Shown here piece after piece: positions 44,666-56,141 of a stretch of DNA of 64,000 bases. Origin of the DNA: Cyclospora cayetanensis (taxonomy: Eukaryota > Apicomplexa > Conoidasida > Eucoccidiorida > Eimeriidae). Where the stretch lies: the NCBI RefSeq assembly GCF_002999335.1, contig NW_020312114.1, positions 248,001 through 312,000 of the forward strand, written 5' to 3'. Positions within the stretch are counted from its first letter, which is position 1. Each line of letters starts with the position of its first letter. The notes beneath the pieces were generated by a model. The model saw only the letters and a program-made list of their open reading frames with translations, made no database searches and had not been told where the DNA came from. Position numbers and translations under genes: made by a program.

Positions 44666-45165
44666 TGCCCATTACACCGCGTACCTTCGAACTCAGACAA
44701 ACCCGTATACTCTTGCGCTCAACACGACAACCTTCGCACCATATACGCCGCATAAAGCCTCTTAAAATGGAGCTCGTACTCAAACTCCTTAAATTTATGC
44801 TTTAAGTTACGGAAAAAGAAGCAAGACAGCTCAAGACACATCAGGGGCCCGTGGTATTTGGGGGCCCCCGAGCATTTTAAGGGTCTGCACCCATATGTGG
44901 ACACAGGGTGGGGCTGAGAGCCTTAAAGTGAAGCCTTATCTTGTCACATTTCTATTTTGTCATTTCCAAAGGCAAAGGAGCGCACAGTATTCTGTACAGG
45001 CTCCCAGGGTGCAGTGGAGGACATGCAACGGAAGGCTCCCGCCCGCCAACGGGTCCTATAGTACCTCCCACTGTACCCTCTGGCCAAAAGCCACCCAACC
45101 ATACTGCACCTTAGTCCGCAGACTGCTTTTTAGAGAAGCTCTTAAGCGCATTTCGAACCCTTGAT
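44666..45165. promoter_or_regulatory. Divergent intergenic region
   Basis: About 500 bases between the coiled-coil gene (minus) and the Whirly-like gene (plus). A GGGGGCCCCC palindrome lies at 44860-44870. No other element was recognised. Confidence 0.3.
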
Positions 45166-46248
45166 TTGCGTGTTCCTCGCAGCAGTAGGTGCTCGCGCGC
45201 CATCGCTCTGCGTCAAAATAGCCCTTGGAGGGCCTGCAGGCTCGTATCACTAGGGCCTGAGCCCTTCAAACTACCTGCAAACCCAAAGCACCTCTTTAAG
45301 GGCCTTCCTTTCGCTGGCTATCGCCTGCAGCAAAGCGCCGAGATGATGATGCAGCGTGCAGCGAATACCCTGGCACGCCCTCCTGTAGTAGGGGCGGCCT
45401 CTTGGAAAGTACGTGGGTACTCCCTGGGGTCGGACTCTCTGGCAAGTCTTTTTTGTCGAACCTCTGGAGCATCCAGCGCTTTGCAGAGCAATTGTCGGTG
45501 GTATATGGGCCCCCGTAGGAGCCCTACAGGCCCGAGCGCTGGCAGCAGCAGCAGCAGCTCGCACACGAGCAGCAACGGCAGCGCTGTCAGCAGCATTGGA
45601 GCCAACACCTCTCCTGCTGCTTCCTTTCCGATATTCAGCACAACTTCGATGGTGACGGTGCGACCCTCTCCTCCCACCCTGGACAGCATCAGCACCGCTG
45701 GCACCACGGGAGGTCCTCAGGGGGCCCCCCAAACATTCCTGCGGGAGGGAGGCATCACGTTTTCCTTTCTTCCTAAGCTCGCTTCTAACAAAACCTTTGA
45801 TAAGGCAGCAAGACTCACCGTTCTCCTCAAGGCCAGGCACATTGGCTGCCTCTTGGGACCCCTTCCGTGGGCCCCCCGGAGCATCCATGGGGGTGAAAAT
45901 CCGGGCAGTAGGAGCCTTCAGGAGACTGATGCCTCTGCAGCGGGAGAAGAGTGGCAGCTGGAAGCACCGTGCGGATCAGGATACACTTTAAGAATTACTC
46001 AGCACTCTACGAAACCCCAAACGCATGTCTGCATTGCGCTCCTGCAGCAACACCCGGACCAGCTGCAGCCGCAGCTGCAGCAACAGAAGCAGAGAATAGT
46101 GCACCTAGTTGCATGCTCTAAAGGGGAGTGGCTCACGCTGCAAATGCTATTGCAGCAGTCCCTTCCCTTACTGTTCAATTGGACAGCGCAGTCTCTTCAG
46201 GCTGCCGCAGAGGATGAGGCACAAACAAATTCCAACTTGCAGGCTTGA
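45166..46248 (+). CDS. Whirly-like single-stranded nucleic acid binding protein, probably organellar
   Basis: A 360-codon ORF. From about residue 190 it reads GGITFSFLPKLASNKTFDKA, ARLTVLLKARHIGCLLG, then a disordered insert, YTLRITQHSTKPQTHVCIAL, and KGEWLTLQMLLQQSLPLLFN followed by W. This order (a strand with G.(I/L).F.F.P, a (F/Y)D...(K/R) turn, an ARHIG.LLG helix, two strands, then an E...(L/M)..LL..SLP.L..W helix) matches Whirly-fold proteins (plant PBF-2/Whirly, trypanosome MRP1/2), which bind ssDNA or RNA in organelles. The N-terminal region is Arg/Ser-rich without acidic residues, like a mitochondrial presequence; the Met cluster near 45343-45350 (MMMQRAANTLARPP) is an attractive alternative start. 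Between them lies a long Ser stretch (SAGSSSSSSHTSSNGS). The match is by pattern only, and strand spacing is disturbed by the Gln-rich loop. Confidence 0.5.
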   Translation: MRVPRSSRCSRAIALRQNSPWRACRLVSLGPEPFKLPANPKHLFKGLPFAGYRLQQSAEMMMQRAANTLARPPVVGAASWKVRGYSLGSDSLASLFCRTSGASSALQSNCRWYMGPRRSPTGPSAGSSSSSSHTSSNGSAVSSIGANTSPAASFPIFSTTSMVTVRPSPPTLDSISTAGTTGGPQGAPQTFLREGGITFSFLPKLASNKTFDKAARLTVLLKARHIGCLLGPLPWAPRSIHGGENPGSRSLQETDASAAGEEWQLEAPCGSGYTLRITQHSTKPQTHVCIALLQQHPDQLQPQLQQQKQRIVHLVACSKGEWLTLQMLLQQSLPLLFNWTAQSLQAAAEDEAQTNSNLQA

Positions 46249-47250
46249 GGATCGGCGGCGCAAAGTCTTTTATCGATTTTCTCTACGCCGGAGTCTACTG
46301 CAGTGTTCTCTGCCTTCTCATGAGAGCCCGTGCAAGTTGAGAGCGCTCTCGTAGACAGGGCAAGCGATAACTCTCGTTGCCGGAGACCGGAGGGAAGAGG
46401 GTGGGGTATGAAGGCCTTTGTCTCGACACAGAGCGCCGTTTGGTACACAATTTTGAGCCTTTTGTAAATTTATAGTGCAAGCACACTAGATGCACGGGCT
46501 GATGGATTGAGGCTGAGTTTTGGCGCGTAGGGACGTTTGGAGGCGTATACTTAAGGGCGCAAGGGATAGTATTTTCAGAATACAGTGAAAAGGTATGGCG
46601 ATACGGGTGTGTGGCACCAGGTGTTTACAGCTTGAGTAGAGGCGCTGCGTGAGGCCTTTGCACGTACCCGAAAATATAGGGGCTGATTAGTCATCTGCTG
46701 CCTCATACAGTGCAGAAACACTATTTCACTTTACTCTTTAGGAAAGACGAGCGAACGACCTATGCTCAGCCTTATTTCCAGCTGATTGTTGGTCGCGAGT
46801 TGCTCGTTTACCAGTAGTTGGCGCAGCTGCAGAGAAACTATGAATAAATGACATCGGACCGGTAATCGCAACTGTTTTCTTTTTTGCTGGCCATTAACAT
46901 ACGAATTTACTCCGTTATGTAAAAGTGGATTCCATAATATGCAACAGATTCCGACTGGGAGCTCGTGGAGCTATAGCGACGGCAGCCACCGCCCATGCTA
47001 CTCCCAAAGTTTGTGCAACCTGGATCCAGGAAACGCAAATTAACATTTAAACTCCTCTGTTTACTCTTTAAAACGTCATTTGTCGAATGTGGCACATTCA
47101 TTAAGCACCTGACCGCCAGCCGGCTCCAGCGGTCGCTCTCTGGTTCCGCTTCCTCCAACTCTTTGCTTCCCGCGCTCGTGGTGGGCCCTGCGCTACCTTA
47201 GGATACCCTCAGCATTCGTTTATTCCTTCTGCTATATATCAGCTAGCTCA
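46249..47250. other. Intergenic stretch, no supported gene
   Basis: About 1 kb between two plus-strand genes. The last few hundred bases presumably include the LysM gene promoter. Small ORFs at 46907-47201 on both strands have no recognisable features. Confidence 0.4.
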
Positions 47251-48992
47251 ATGGTGCATGCCTGCTCTTCTTCTGGGGGCCCCCTTTCCGCAGCCTCTGC
47301 GATTTCCGGGGCCCCTCGGTGTCTGTCCAGGGGCCCTGTAGGCGTCCATCAACATGAAATACGGCCGGCAGACACCCTCATTTCTATCGCTGGGGAGTAT
47401 AATGTGCCACTGGCCGAATTGATGCGTCTGAATCGGCTCAGCAGCTCGGAGATTTGGTTCAGGAAGCATCTCTGCATCCCTTGCAGGGACCCTGCCTGCC
47501 GCGAGCACTCAGACACTCTCACGACCAAGCAAGAAGTCCATGAGGGCTCAAATGTGGAGCCTTCGGACAGAGAGGAGGCTCCCTTCAGAGCTTGTAACGT
47601 AATCACACGCATGTCTACGGAGAAGCTACAATCTGAGGCGGACAATGTAGAAGAGTGCAAAGGAGCCCCTCAAGCCATTGCGCGGGAGCTTCAGGATGTG
47701 GCAGGGGCGAGGGGTCCCCCTGAGGCCCCCCTGAGTGATGTCTGTGACGAGCTGCAGCGGAGCGCTAACTTGGCAATGCTTGTCGAAGGTTTGGTGAGGG
47801 AGACTGAGATTCATCCGAGACTGGCAAGGCACAGGATCCTTGCGCGAGATGTACGCTGAGCGATAATACCCAGAAGACGGAGTTGAGTAAATGCTGCGTC
47901 AAGCGGGAAATAGTCCCGTTGCACGATCCTTGACAGAGGAGCTGTGGCCTTTGAAGAGAGTTGCTTGAACTGAAAATCGTGCAGCCCAGCGAACACGTGC
48001 AGAGCAAAGGGCAACGCACAGGGGAAGCAGACGGACGAGCGAATCCGCGCCCGCAAAAAAATTGCAAGTGAAAGGGGTGCAAAGTGTGGTACACGTTTCA
48101 TTGTGCATGTGCAGCTGGAATATGACTTGGCTCTGCGCGACTGCCTAGACCTCCGTCGCTGGCAGCGCGAGTTGGACTTGACAGTTCCTGAAGTCCTCTC
48201 CTATTTGGTACTTCACGATGACGACATCGACAGGGCGTATGCAGCGCTCGTTGATGACGCTAATTGGCACTCGTACGTTGGGCTTTGCCTGGCGAGAGGG
48301 CTTCGGGTCTGAGTGCTTCCAGTCTACCTACTTGCACCTCTTGTTTCTGCGTATGTCTGCTGCAAACTTTTGGCGTATACTTGACTGGCCGCTTCCCGTG
48401 CTCAGCTTTTCGTCCATACGATTACACTGTTCGGGCCTTTAGGATGTACCGCCTGTGTTCCGTATTCTGCGATCTTTTTTGTTTTCGCTGCCTGTCTGTT
48501 TGCTGCAGGGAAATTCACAAGGCCAAAGCACGCCTATCCCCTCCTCGCTCGTCTTGGATCTCCCAAATAATTCCCCGTTTCTGCGTAAGGGCCTCCACTG
48601 CAGCTAACAGCATAGGCCTGGGGCCCCCAACCGGGGCTGCGCAGGGCCCCGAAGTGTACCAGGGAGCCTGGGGGAACGTAGTCGCTCCTGCGACAGGATC
48701 ACCTCAAAGGATTGGGGAAAACAACAGAGGGGGTCTCCCAGTCACAGTGCCTGCTCAACTGATTGGACGGCCGGCTACTGCGGCAGGTGTAAGCCTTGTC
48801 GAGGGTACTCTGGACCCCTCCATTCCAGAGTTTTTCTCCACCTCTCTAGAAGGACTCAGGAGGAGGAGGAGGGGAGTCTCCGGCTGCACAGAAGCTGCCA
48901 CTTTAGGAGCCTCCTTGGGAACCCTTTTGCAAGCGCCTATTGGGACAGCAGTGGACGAGGTGGCCGACCACGTAGACACGCAAGACCAGTAG
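47251..48992 (+). CDS. LysM-domain protein, LYSMD-like
   Basis: Three exons: 47251-47850, 48115-48272 and 48509-48992, about 413 residues. Junctions GAT|GTACGC...GTGCAG|CTG (phase 0) and TC|GTACGT...CTGCAG|G (phase 2). A LysM domain spans about residues 33-77: HEIRPADTLISIAGEYNVPL, ELMRLNRLSSS, IWFRKHLCIP. Its R.ADTL..IA..Y.V....(L/I)...N.L start and ..L.IP end are typical. No signal peptide is seen, so it resembles intracellular LYSMD1/2-type proteins of eukaryotes rather than a cell-wall binder. Exon 2 encodes a conserved-looking helical segment (RDCLDLRRWQRELDLTVPEV, LVLHDDDIDRAYAALVDDANW), similar in feel to UBA-like three-helix modules; that link is tentative. The C-terminal exon is Ala/Gly/Pro-rich and ends with an acidic tail. 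Function of such proteins in apicomplexans is not known to me. Confidence 0.75.
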
Positions 48993-50224
48993 GGTGTTGC
49001 TGTGCATAGGCATATGGGGTTTATTTTTTCACTGGCCGCACGTCGGTATCTGCGGACATGTAACTCTTTGGCTTGGTATGACCATCTGTTGGTTTTTGTA
49101 AGTGCATATGTACATACATACATATATATATATGTATATGAGCACCTGTGTATACGCGAATTTGTGCAATGTCAAAACTTTCCACCTGAACCCGTTCCCT
49201 CTATACCCGACGAGACTCCCCCTGTTGTTTTTTTTTCGTACGCGAAAGGCCGTGCCGTTTGAGTCCTGTTCCTTCTATCCAAACGCTTTCCAGCGTGTTC
49301 AGAACGTGACGTATTATTCCCGTGACCAGGATGACAGTCTAGGGTTTCTATCATTCTAGTTGCCCCCGATGCGGTGCCTAGGGGTCTAGAAGACCTATGG
49401 GACTACCCATGGCATTGCAATGGTTTTGTTGTAACGCCCTGCTATCTTGATGGGGTTGACTGCCACGGGGCTTGCACGTGTCCTCTTTTGACGTACAATG
49501 CTGCACCTCCAAGGGCCTGGCAGTGAATACTCTCGCTCTTCTCAGCTTTTTTTCGGGGAGCAATTGCCAAGGTCTTCAATTTTTGGAGTTTTCAAAATAT
49601 GTGTACGCACTTTAGCTAGTCTGTCCAGGAGAGAGCGCAAAATTGCGCTCAAGATTGAGGAATGCACGTTTTCACATATGCTGAATACCACGGATGGCAA
49701 CAAGCTGATCAGCAACTTCCTCAACCACAAGCTTTAGGGTGCAGAAAGATACTTTTATTTGATCAAGAGGTGCAACTGCTTGCTCAGGGTTTCGGGGCTA
49801 CATGCCCTCTCCCATAAGCGCCTGTTCGTACATTTCTTGAGGGGTTTGCGGCGTTGTGATTTTCCTTGCTTCTTCTGCGATTGCCTCCTCCGTCTCGGCC
49901 TGCACGGTGATTGCGGGCTCACAGAGGCGCTTGCTATTTCCGATGATAGGCATGCATGCAGTGGTCTTCATGATTTGCTCAGCAGAAAATACGGGGGCAC
50001 CCTACCTGGGGGAATACGCATATGGAGCTCCGAGGACCGAAACGCACAAGGCGCTAACTGCAGTTCGTGTTTTTCATGTTCTTAGCCTTGCTTGTCAGTC
50101 TGAGTACAAGTGCAAAAAGGAGAGCTTACGCTGTGCCAGCGTTTCGGGGCTCGGTTCTTCATTCGGGCCTAAAAGGGTGTCACACGAGTTGCCTCTCTGA
50201 TTGCATGCTGTCAAACGGGGCTGT
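48993..50224. other. Mostly intergenic; possible extra exons of the small secreted-protein gene
   Basis: A TATA/CATA-rich microsatellite lies at 49105-49140. On the minus strand two coding-looking pieces too short to stand out are present. At about 49805-49951 a 48-57 residue stretch ends QEMYEQALMGEGM before a stop (PAITVQAETEEAIAEEA inside). At about 49997-50050 a piece reads SALCVSVLGAPYAYSP between AG and GTAGGG. They could be alternative 3' exons of the neighbouring secreted protein (see that entry). Confidence 0.3.
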
Positions 50225-50847
50225 TCAATTACTGGGGGCAGATGTTGGGACGGCTTCTGCAACTCCAGGAAGCGATGCTGCTTTAGGGGTCTCGGACGCC
50301 ACATTGTTGATAAATATAAAGGGCACCTGGAGTTCATAATCGTTTGAGAGAAGAAATTATTATGTAAGTAAAAATGATCTAGAAATTTTAGCTTCCCCAC
50401 TCAGCATTCGATACAAGAACACACGGTTGATTTATCCTTCTCAGGATCCCTTTACTGACTAAACCAGAGCTAAGCTGCTATACAAATTTCGAGCAAATAG
50501 TTTACCTGCTGACTTTCCTCTATAGGCAATCCGACACCAGGGACTTGGAAAGTTTGAATATTACTGGGGGCCTTGTTTTCAAACATGACTCCCTCTGGGG
50601 GCACGTTGGCAGGAGGTAGTGCTACCACCCTGTGAGTTGACGGAATGACCGAAACGCTTGCTTGCCCCGGATGTATCGCCTCTTTGAGAGGTACGTGCTC
50701 AGGAGCTGAAGTCTCTACCTCTCCGGGCTCCTCTTGGAACTCATTTTCACCAGTGGGTAACGGCGGTAATTGGGAAGATGTAGGATAGATGATGCAGGAC
50801 ACGGCCAGCAAAGCAAGGATAAGTGGAAGCTTTGCATTTTCAAGCAT
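50225..50847 (-). CDS. Small secreted Pro-rich protein
   Basis: Two exons: 50506-50847 and 50225-50326, 147 residues. Splice CAG|GTAAAC...CTCCAG|GTG, phase 0. The start MLENAKLPLILALLAVSCII is a clear signal peptide; the ORF is open to 50964, but that start would hide it. The mature chain is Pro/Glu/Val-rich (LPPLPTGENEFQEEPGEVET, VPGVGLPIEESQQ, then VPFIFINNVASETPKAASLP), with no cysteine, GPI signal or transmembrane segment. I do not recognise it. Alternatively, exon 2 may splice just before its stop (CCCA|GTAATT, phase 1) to a piece at about 50050 and then to the acidic piece at 49.8 kb. Those joins keep phase, but their splice sites are weaker. Confidence 0.6.
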
Positions 50848-51780
50848 TGTCAAGGGATGCCGGTAGAGGAGATTTGAGAAAAAACACTCCCCAAGGGGAT
50901 TACATCGAGAAGAAGTTGCAAGCTCAGTTTGTAGCTGTCGATACACTCTAGGTATCCAGAACATTTGTCATGAGGCAGGGTATGCGGTTGGGACTCTACT
51001 TCTTTCTATTTCGGAGCTCTTAATATGATAAATTAGGCAAGCAGCCTGAACTAAGAAGGTTCCTCTGACTCGCATACGCACAGGTACTCCCATAGAGTGG
51101 GCTGAATGCATTCGGGCAGTGGAATGCCGTGTTTGTGCACAATAGTCCATAGACATATTGTCCTTCTCGTTCAAAACACATGTCGGCTCACGGAAAAAGT
51201 CCCCAAGGTAACTAGACGAGCACATTTCAAGTTTAGGCTTTTGTTCACATGGGTGCTGCTCCCTGCAGAGCTGGTTCAGTTTGTACGAGGGTCTATAAAT
51301 ACTAGAGCAACCATGAATAATTTGTCACTTGTGGGCCCCAAATGCCCTTACTTTATCTTAATTTGCCGTTTATAGGTCTCTTAACACACTGGAAAGTCTA
51401 TTCTTGTGGTATCTCATGCAGGGTCGGTGTTTTGGTCGTCCGAGACACTCAGGTTTAACGGAACCGGATCGTGTGATAAAGGACAAGGCATTCCAAAAAG
51501 CACACAGCAGAATTAGATACCACAACCACAGCAGAGCCTGAATAAATGGACTCCGTTCTTCAGTTCGTTATTTTCTCCAGACCGAGACATGTAATGCGAA
51601 CACAGCTGGTGTGAGCTGAAGGAAAGTGACCCCTCTGTACCAGAGACCGTGCAGTTTATTTCCCTTAGTCTCTCCGATTTACCACTGAAGTTCACCTTTT
51701 TAGTTTATCACACACTCTTGTGACACTTTGTTTTATATTTGAATCACCCGGAAGAGGCTGGATACGTGTGTGGCTGCTCC
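50848..51780. other. Gene-free stretch upstream of the small secreted-protein gene
   Basis: Contains the promoter side of the small secreted-protein gene. ORFs are short on both strands; a 19-residue minus-strand piece at 51714-51769 (GDSNIKQSVTRVCDKLK) followed by GTGAAC could be an exon of an unresolved gene. Confidence 0.3.
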
Positions 51781-51919
51781 TCCTACAGCAGTGCCACCAC
51801 CAGCCCGCGCCGTGACCGGCTGAGTTGTTGATGTCGCGTTTCCGGTATCGCCGATGAATAGAATAACCTTTTGTCTCTCTCATTTCTAGGGGCCATTAAT
51901 CCATACGCGAAACCCTCAC

Positions 51920-52220
51920 CATCGCTGTTAGTTTGTGTAATTTCTCCTTGTTTTCCTCGGCCACAGCTCGCCGCCTCTGCTGGTTCAGTCGAATCGCAGC
52001 CCTCTGGTGCGCGTTTCACCCCTGTTTCCGCCTTCACTTGTCTTATGTGCTTTTGCTGCAAGTACTCCTCACTGACATTCTTTCCTTGGTTCTGCGCGTT
52101 CTGGCAGGTGGGACACTCCTGCAGCGGGAATCGGGGTGTATCTGCAGCTGCCGCAATTGCACGCCTTCTCCGCTCCACACAAGCGCAACCGCTTCTTACC
52201 GAATCCTTGCGAGCTCTCAT
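51920..52220 (-). CDS. Possible 5' exon of an unresolved minus-strand gene
   Basis: An open stretch starting at ATG 52220 encodes RRRRAIAAAADTPRFPLQEC, PTCQNAQNQGKNVSEEYLQQ and GEITQTNSDG before a good donor (GATG|GTGAGG at 51919). Composition is more protein-like than the opposing plus-strand ORFs, and it contains a CPTC pair. The continuation in lower coordinates could not be joined with matching phase. It could also be an antisense shadow of the zinc-finger gene leader. Confidence 0.25.
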
Positions 52221-52658
52221 GCAGTGAGGTCAGGGGGCTCCCAATACATTCATTTCAGGTCGGAGTTTGCCCTGGCGTCCCCCCGGCCTCCCCACAAAAA
52301 AGGGGTCTCCAATTGGCACTGCTTCAGAAACCGCACTTTGCAAAGGGCCTGACAAACGGGCAGTCATATCTCCTCCCAGCTTCAGGTACACCAAGGGCAT
52401 CCGTCCTTTCGGCGTTCGCCTTTCTTTACCTTACAAGGGGTTCGTGCTGTGGCTCTGCCGCAAAACGCTCTCACATCGCAGCAGCGCGCACACATACATC
52501 CCTTTGGCCCCCGTCCCCGGCCTCATCTTGTCTCAGTCTGTCACCGAAAGGTCCCCGGCTCAACCGCAGCCCTCGCGTCTCATTAGTGTTCCTAGTTAGC
52601 TAGGTCTTCCCAGGCAGCGAGCTGCCAACAAGGTTAAGCTCTGTATTCGTCCCTCGCG

Positions 52659-54929
52659 ATGCAGCCTCTTTGCGAGCCTGCTCCATTCGGAGCCGTCCCT
52701 CAGGACGTTGGTCCTCGGGATAAACCGATCGGATCTTCTCTGGCTTTGTTTGGGGGGGGGCAGCGGCGCACTTTGGGGTCCACGGTGCCCCCCCCTCCAC
52801 CGTACCCCAGCGGGCATCACACCTTGAGTGAGATTGAACTGGCTACCTTTAGGACCCAGCTGTGCGAGCAGCACCGGAGGAACAAGTGCACAAATGCCGA
52901 TGCCTGTCCTCATTCGCATTGTCTTACTTGGCAAAGAAGAAATCCGTATGAGATTCTGTATTTGTAAGTTCGAAATTTTCACATGCGCTCCCCGCTTTGC
53001 GATTGGCATTGCTGCTTCCTTCCCTTCAGTAAGCGCCTCGTAGCAGCTCGCATGCCTGTTGCTCTTCTGGTGCGAATGGGGCGCTCTCGAGTTTTTTTCT
53101 TACAGTGCCTCCGCGCAGTGGTGTACCCCTACGATTTCCATTGTAGTTGCCTACCTTCATGACTTGTCAATTGTGACGAATGAGGAACGTGTCGCTTTGT
53201 CACGTAACGCAGTGGAGGTGGCTGGCCCACGTGCCTCCTTTGCCTAGGTGTGCTCATGCATGAGACTCGTAGTCGCTGCCGCTCTCTCTGTCAGCCTTCT
53301 CTTCTTTTGCCACCGCTCTATAAGGCTTTCATGCGGGCAAATAAAGAAATCCTTGCGGCTCAAGAAGCTGCATCTATTCGTGTGCCTTTCTGCCGCAACC
53401 TACGCATACTTGCTTTATAATCATCTCTGGCCGAACAGCCCCAAGTTGCTGCACGCAGCTGTGTTAACAGCGCTTGCTTACGAGTTGCATGCTTCCTCGT
53501 GCCTCCGTACATGTGCAGGCAGGGCTTCCTGCATAGAGCGTTTGTCTCTCTCTGTCTCTCTCTTTCCCTGCCCGCCCCTTAATGTGTCTCTCTTTCGCCA
53601 TGTCTATGCATAGATGTCTACGTGCTTCATCTCGTTAGTGTGCAGTTAGCAAAGTCTGCCTCGCAATCCGGCAAGCGCCTGCCGTTGCACCGCGTTCTGT
53701 CATGCCGCTCTCCCGCGGCGTGTCTGTGTATTGCTGCAGCCCCCAGCTTTGTCCGGGGATAGAATTCCGTCGCTCCAATAAGAAAATGATTTTAGTGCGG
53801 CACTGCAACAGAGGCAGGTTCTGCTCTTTTGCGCATAGCAAAGAGGAAGAGCTGTATCATCCGCTGACGTACAAGACCCGCCTTTGTTCGGCCTTCCCAA
53901 AGTGTCTCCGTCACTTTTGCCCTTTCGCTCATTACATGACAGAGCTAAGAGATCCTTTTGCCGTTCCGCTCATCCGCAGCGTCTGGGGGGCACAACAAGG
54001 GGCGTCTGCAGGGTTGCAAGTGGGAATCCTTTCAGCAGAAGAGGGCCCCCTGCCGCGGGGGGTGGAGAGGCCTTCCCTGCAGCTCCCTGAGTTTGAAAAC
54101 AAACGGAAGCTGCCGTCCGCGGCTCTGGGGGAGCTTGCGCTGCAGCAGCAGTTTGCCTCTGGCAGCAGCAGCAGCTCTTTGGAGCAACAGCAAAAGCAGC
54201 AGCAGCTGCTGCAGCGGCAACAGCAGCAGCAGCAGCAGCCTGAGGGTACAATGACGTCCACTGTTAGCCCCTCGACACAGCAGTCCTTCTGCTTCCTAGG
54301 CGACGGCATAGACGATCTGCAGACGCCGTCCAACTCCCTCCAGGCTCCAGACGGGGAAACCACGGTGGGGCCCCCCTCGCATGCGCATGTGCCTCTAGAC
54401 GTGCTGCTGCAACAGCATTTCAAGCAGCAGGGGGATCCAGAAAAGGAAAGCCACCGCCTCCTGGAGCAGCCTGTGACCAAAGAGCACACAGGCCCCCTCA
54501 AATACTGTAGCGACACATCCAGCTCGGATACAGCAGCTGCAGCAGCCGCAGCCGCTATCGCCCCACAGCCAGCAGGAAGCCGAAGAGGAAGAGACTCGCT
54601 TCGAGCAGACCCGCTGGACGCGCTGCGCAGATTGCCGTTCGAACGGCTGCATCGAGAGCGGCAAAAGCAGCAGCAGCAGTGCCGACAGCAGCCTCTGATA
54701 GAGCCACCATCCCAGAAACCAAAAGGCGGAGAAGCGATCCCCCTTGCAGTGCAGTTGCTAGGGCCCCACGCTCGCGGAATTACTCTGTCTCAGTTGCAGC
54801 TGGCCTTGGACCTTGCGCTGAAGCTCGCTTGCGGCATGCCGCAGTCGCATCAACACCAGAAGCAGCAGGGGCAGGAGCAGCAGCAAAGGCAGGAGGAAGA
54901 CTTACTCCTGCGGCAGGAGCAGGCAGCCC

Positions 54930-54960
<31 letters not shown>

Positions 54961-55072
54961 GGTGATGTCGCAGCTGACCGAGGACGCGCTGCTTGCCGTG
55001 CTGCAGGCAGCCGCCTTGGCAGGAGGCTGGGAGTCAGCAGGCCAACAGCAGCAGAAACAACAGCAGCACAAA

Positions 55073-55125
<53 letters not shown>

Positions 55126-56110
55126 GAAACAGCAGCAGCAGCAGCTACAACCCCCAAGGCCCCAGCTGTACGGGGAGGCCTACACAGGGTCTGCCCCATG
55201 GGCTCCAGCAAACAACATTGCAACAGACGCCGCAGCAGCCGCAACATCCAGTCTCACTTCGCAGCTTCAACGCTTAGCGTTGTCGTCTGAACACACGCGA
55301 GTGCAACAGCAGCAATGCATGCCCCAGCAGCAGCCGTTGCAGGCGCTAAAGCGGGCTGCGCCTCCCCCACCGACTGTGCGCCAGCAGCAGATGCATCATC
55401 ATCAGGCTCAGTTCTCGAGGCTGCAGCCAGCAGGCCCACATCTTCGCTACGGTGCGTCCTACGTTCCTCACGGAATATCCAGCAGCAGTCGGCAGTATGC
55501 TTGGCAAACGGCAGATCCACATTCTGCTCGGGCTTCGCAGCCGCCGCAGCAACTGCAGCAGCAGCTGCAACTGCAGCTGCAACAGCTGCTGCAGCAACAG
55601 CGACAGCAGGAGCCCGTGCCCAGTTTACCCGCAGCTAGCAACAGCAGCACTTTCTCAGGATTGCAAGATATTGAAAGAAGCCTCTTGTTGCTGCAACAGC
55701 ACCAGCAGATGTGTCTCCACCAGCAGCCCCAGCATGCGCAGTATGGGCCCCTTCCACCTAAGGCAACCGCAGAGTTTCTGCAATCAGCTGCTGATATTCC
55801 GCAAATCCTTTCATGTGAGTCCGGCCTGCTCCCGTTCCCCCCACACTTCACGGATCATCATCATCATGCGCAGCAGCCCCCGTCGGTCCCTGGAGGGGCC
55901 CTCACCACTGGCGTCGACATCCAGCCAATCCGCGGGGGGACGCAGCAGCGCTTCACCCTCCGCAACAGCAACACGGCAGCAGCAGCAGCGGCTGCGGCTG
56001 CTGCGTCTGTTGTGCCTCCCCCCTTTCAGCACATGTTTGTGGGTAGCGGTTGGGGAAACGGTAAGAGCGGTGCCTGCGGTGAGCAGCCCCCTTGCTCGGG
56101 GCTTGCTGCC

Positions 56111-56141
<31 letters not shown>

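Noticed and set aside
53248..53613. 121-codon hydrophobic plus-strand ORF
   Set aside because: It lies inside the 776-base intron of the zinc-finger gene and has no signal beyond pyrimidine-rich, Leu/Ser-coding DNA.
54679..55290. 203-codon Ala/Ser-rich ORF in another frame of the zinc-finger gene
   Set aside because: CAG repeats read as poly-Ala or poly-Ser in the other frames; the poly-Gln frame carries the zinc fingers and stays open over 2.6 kb.
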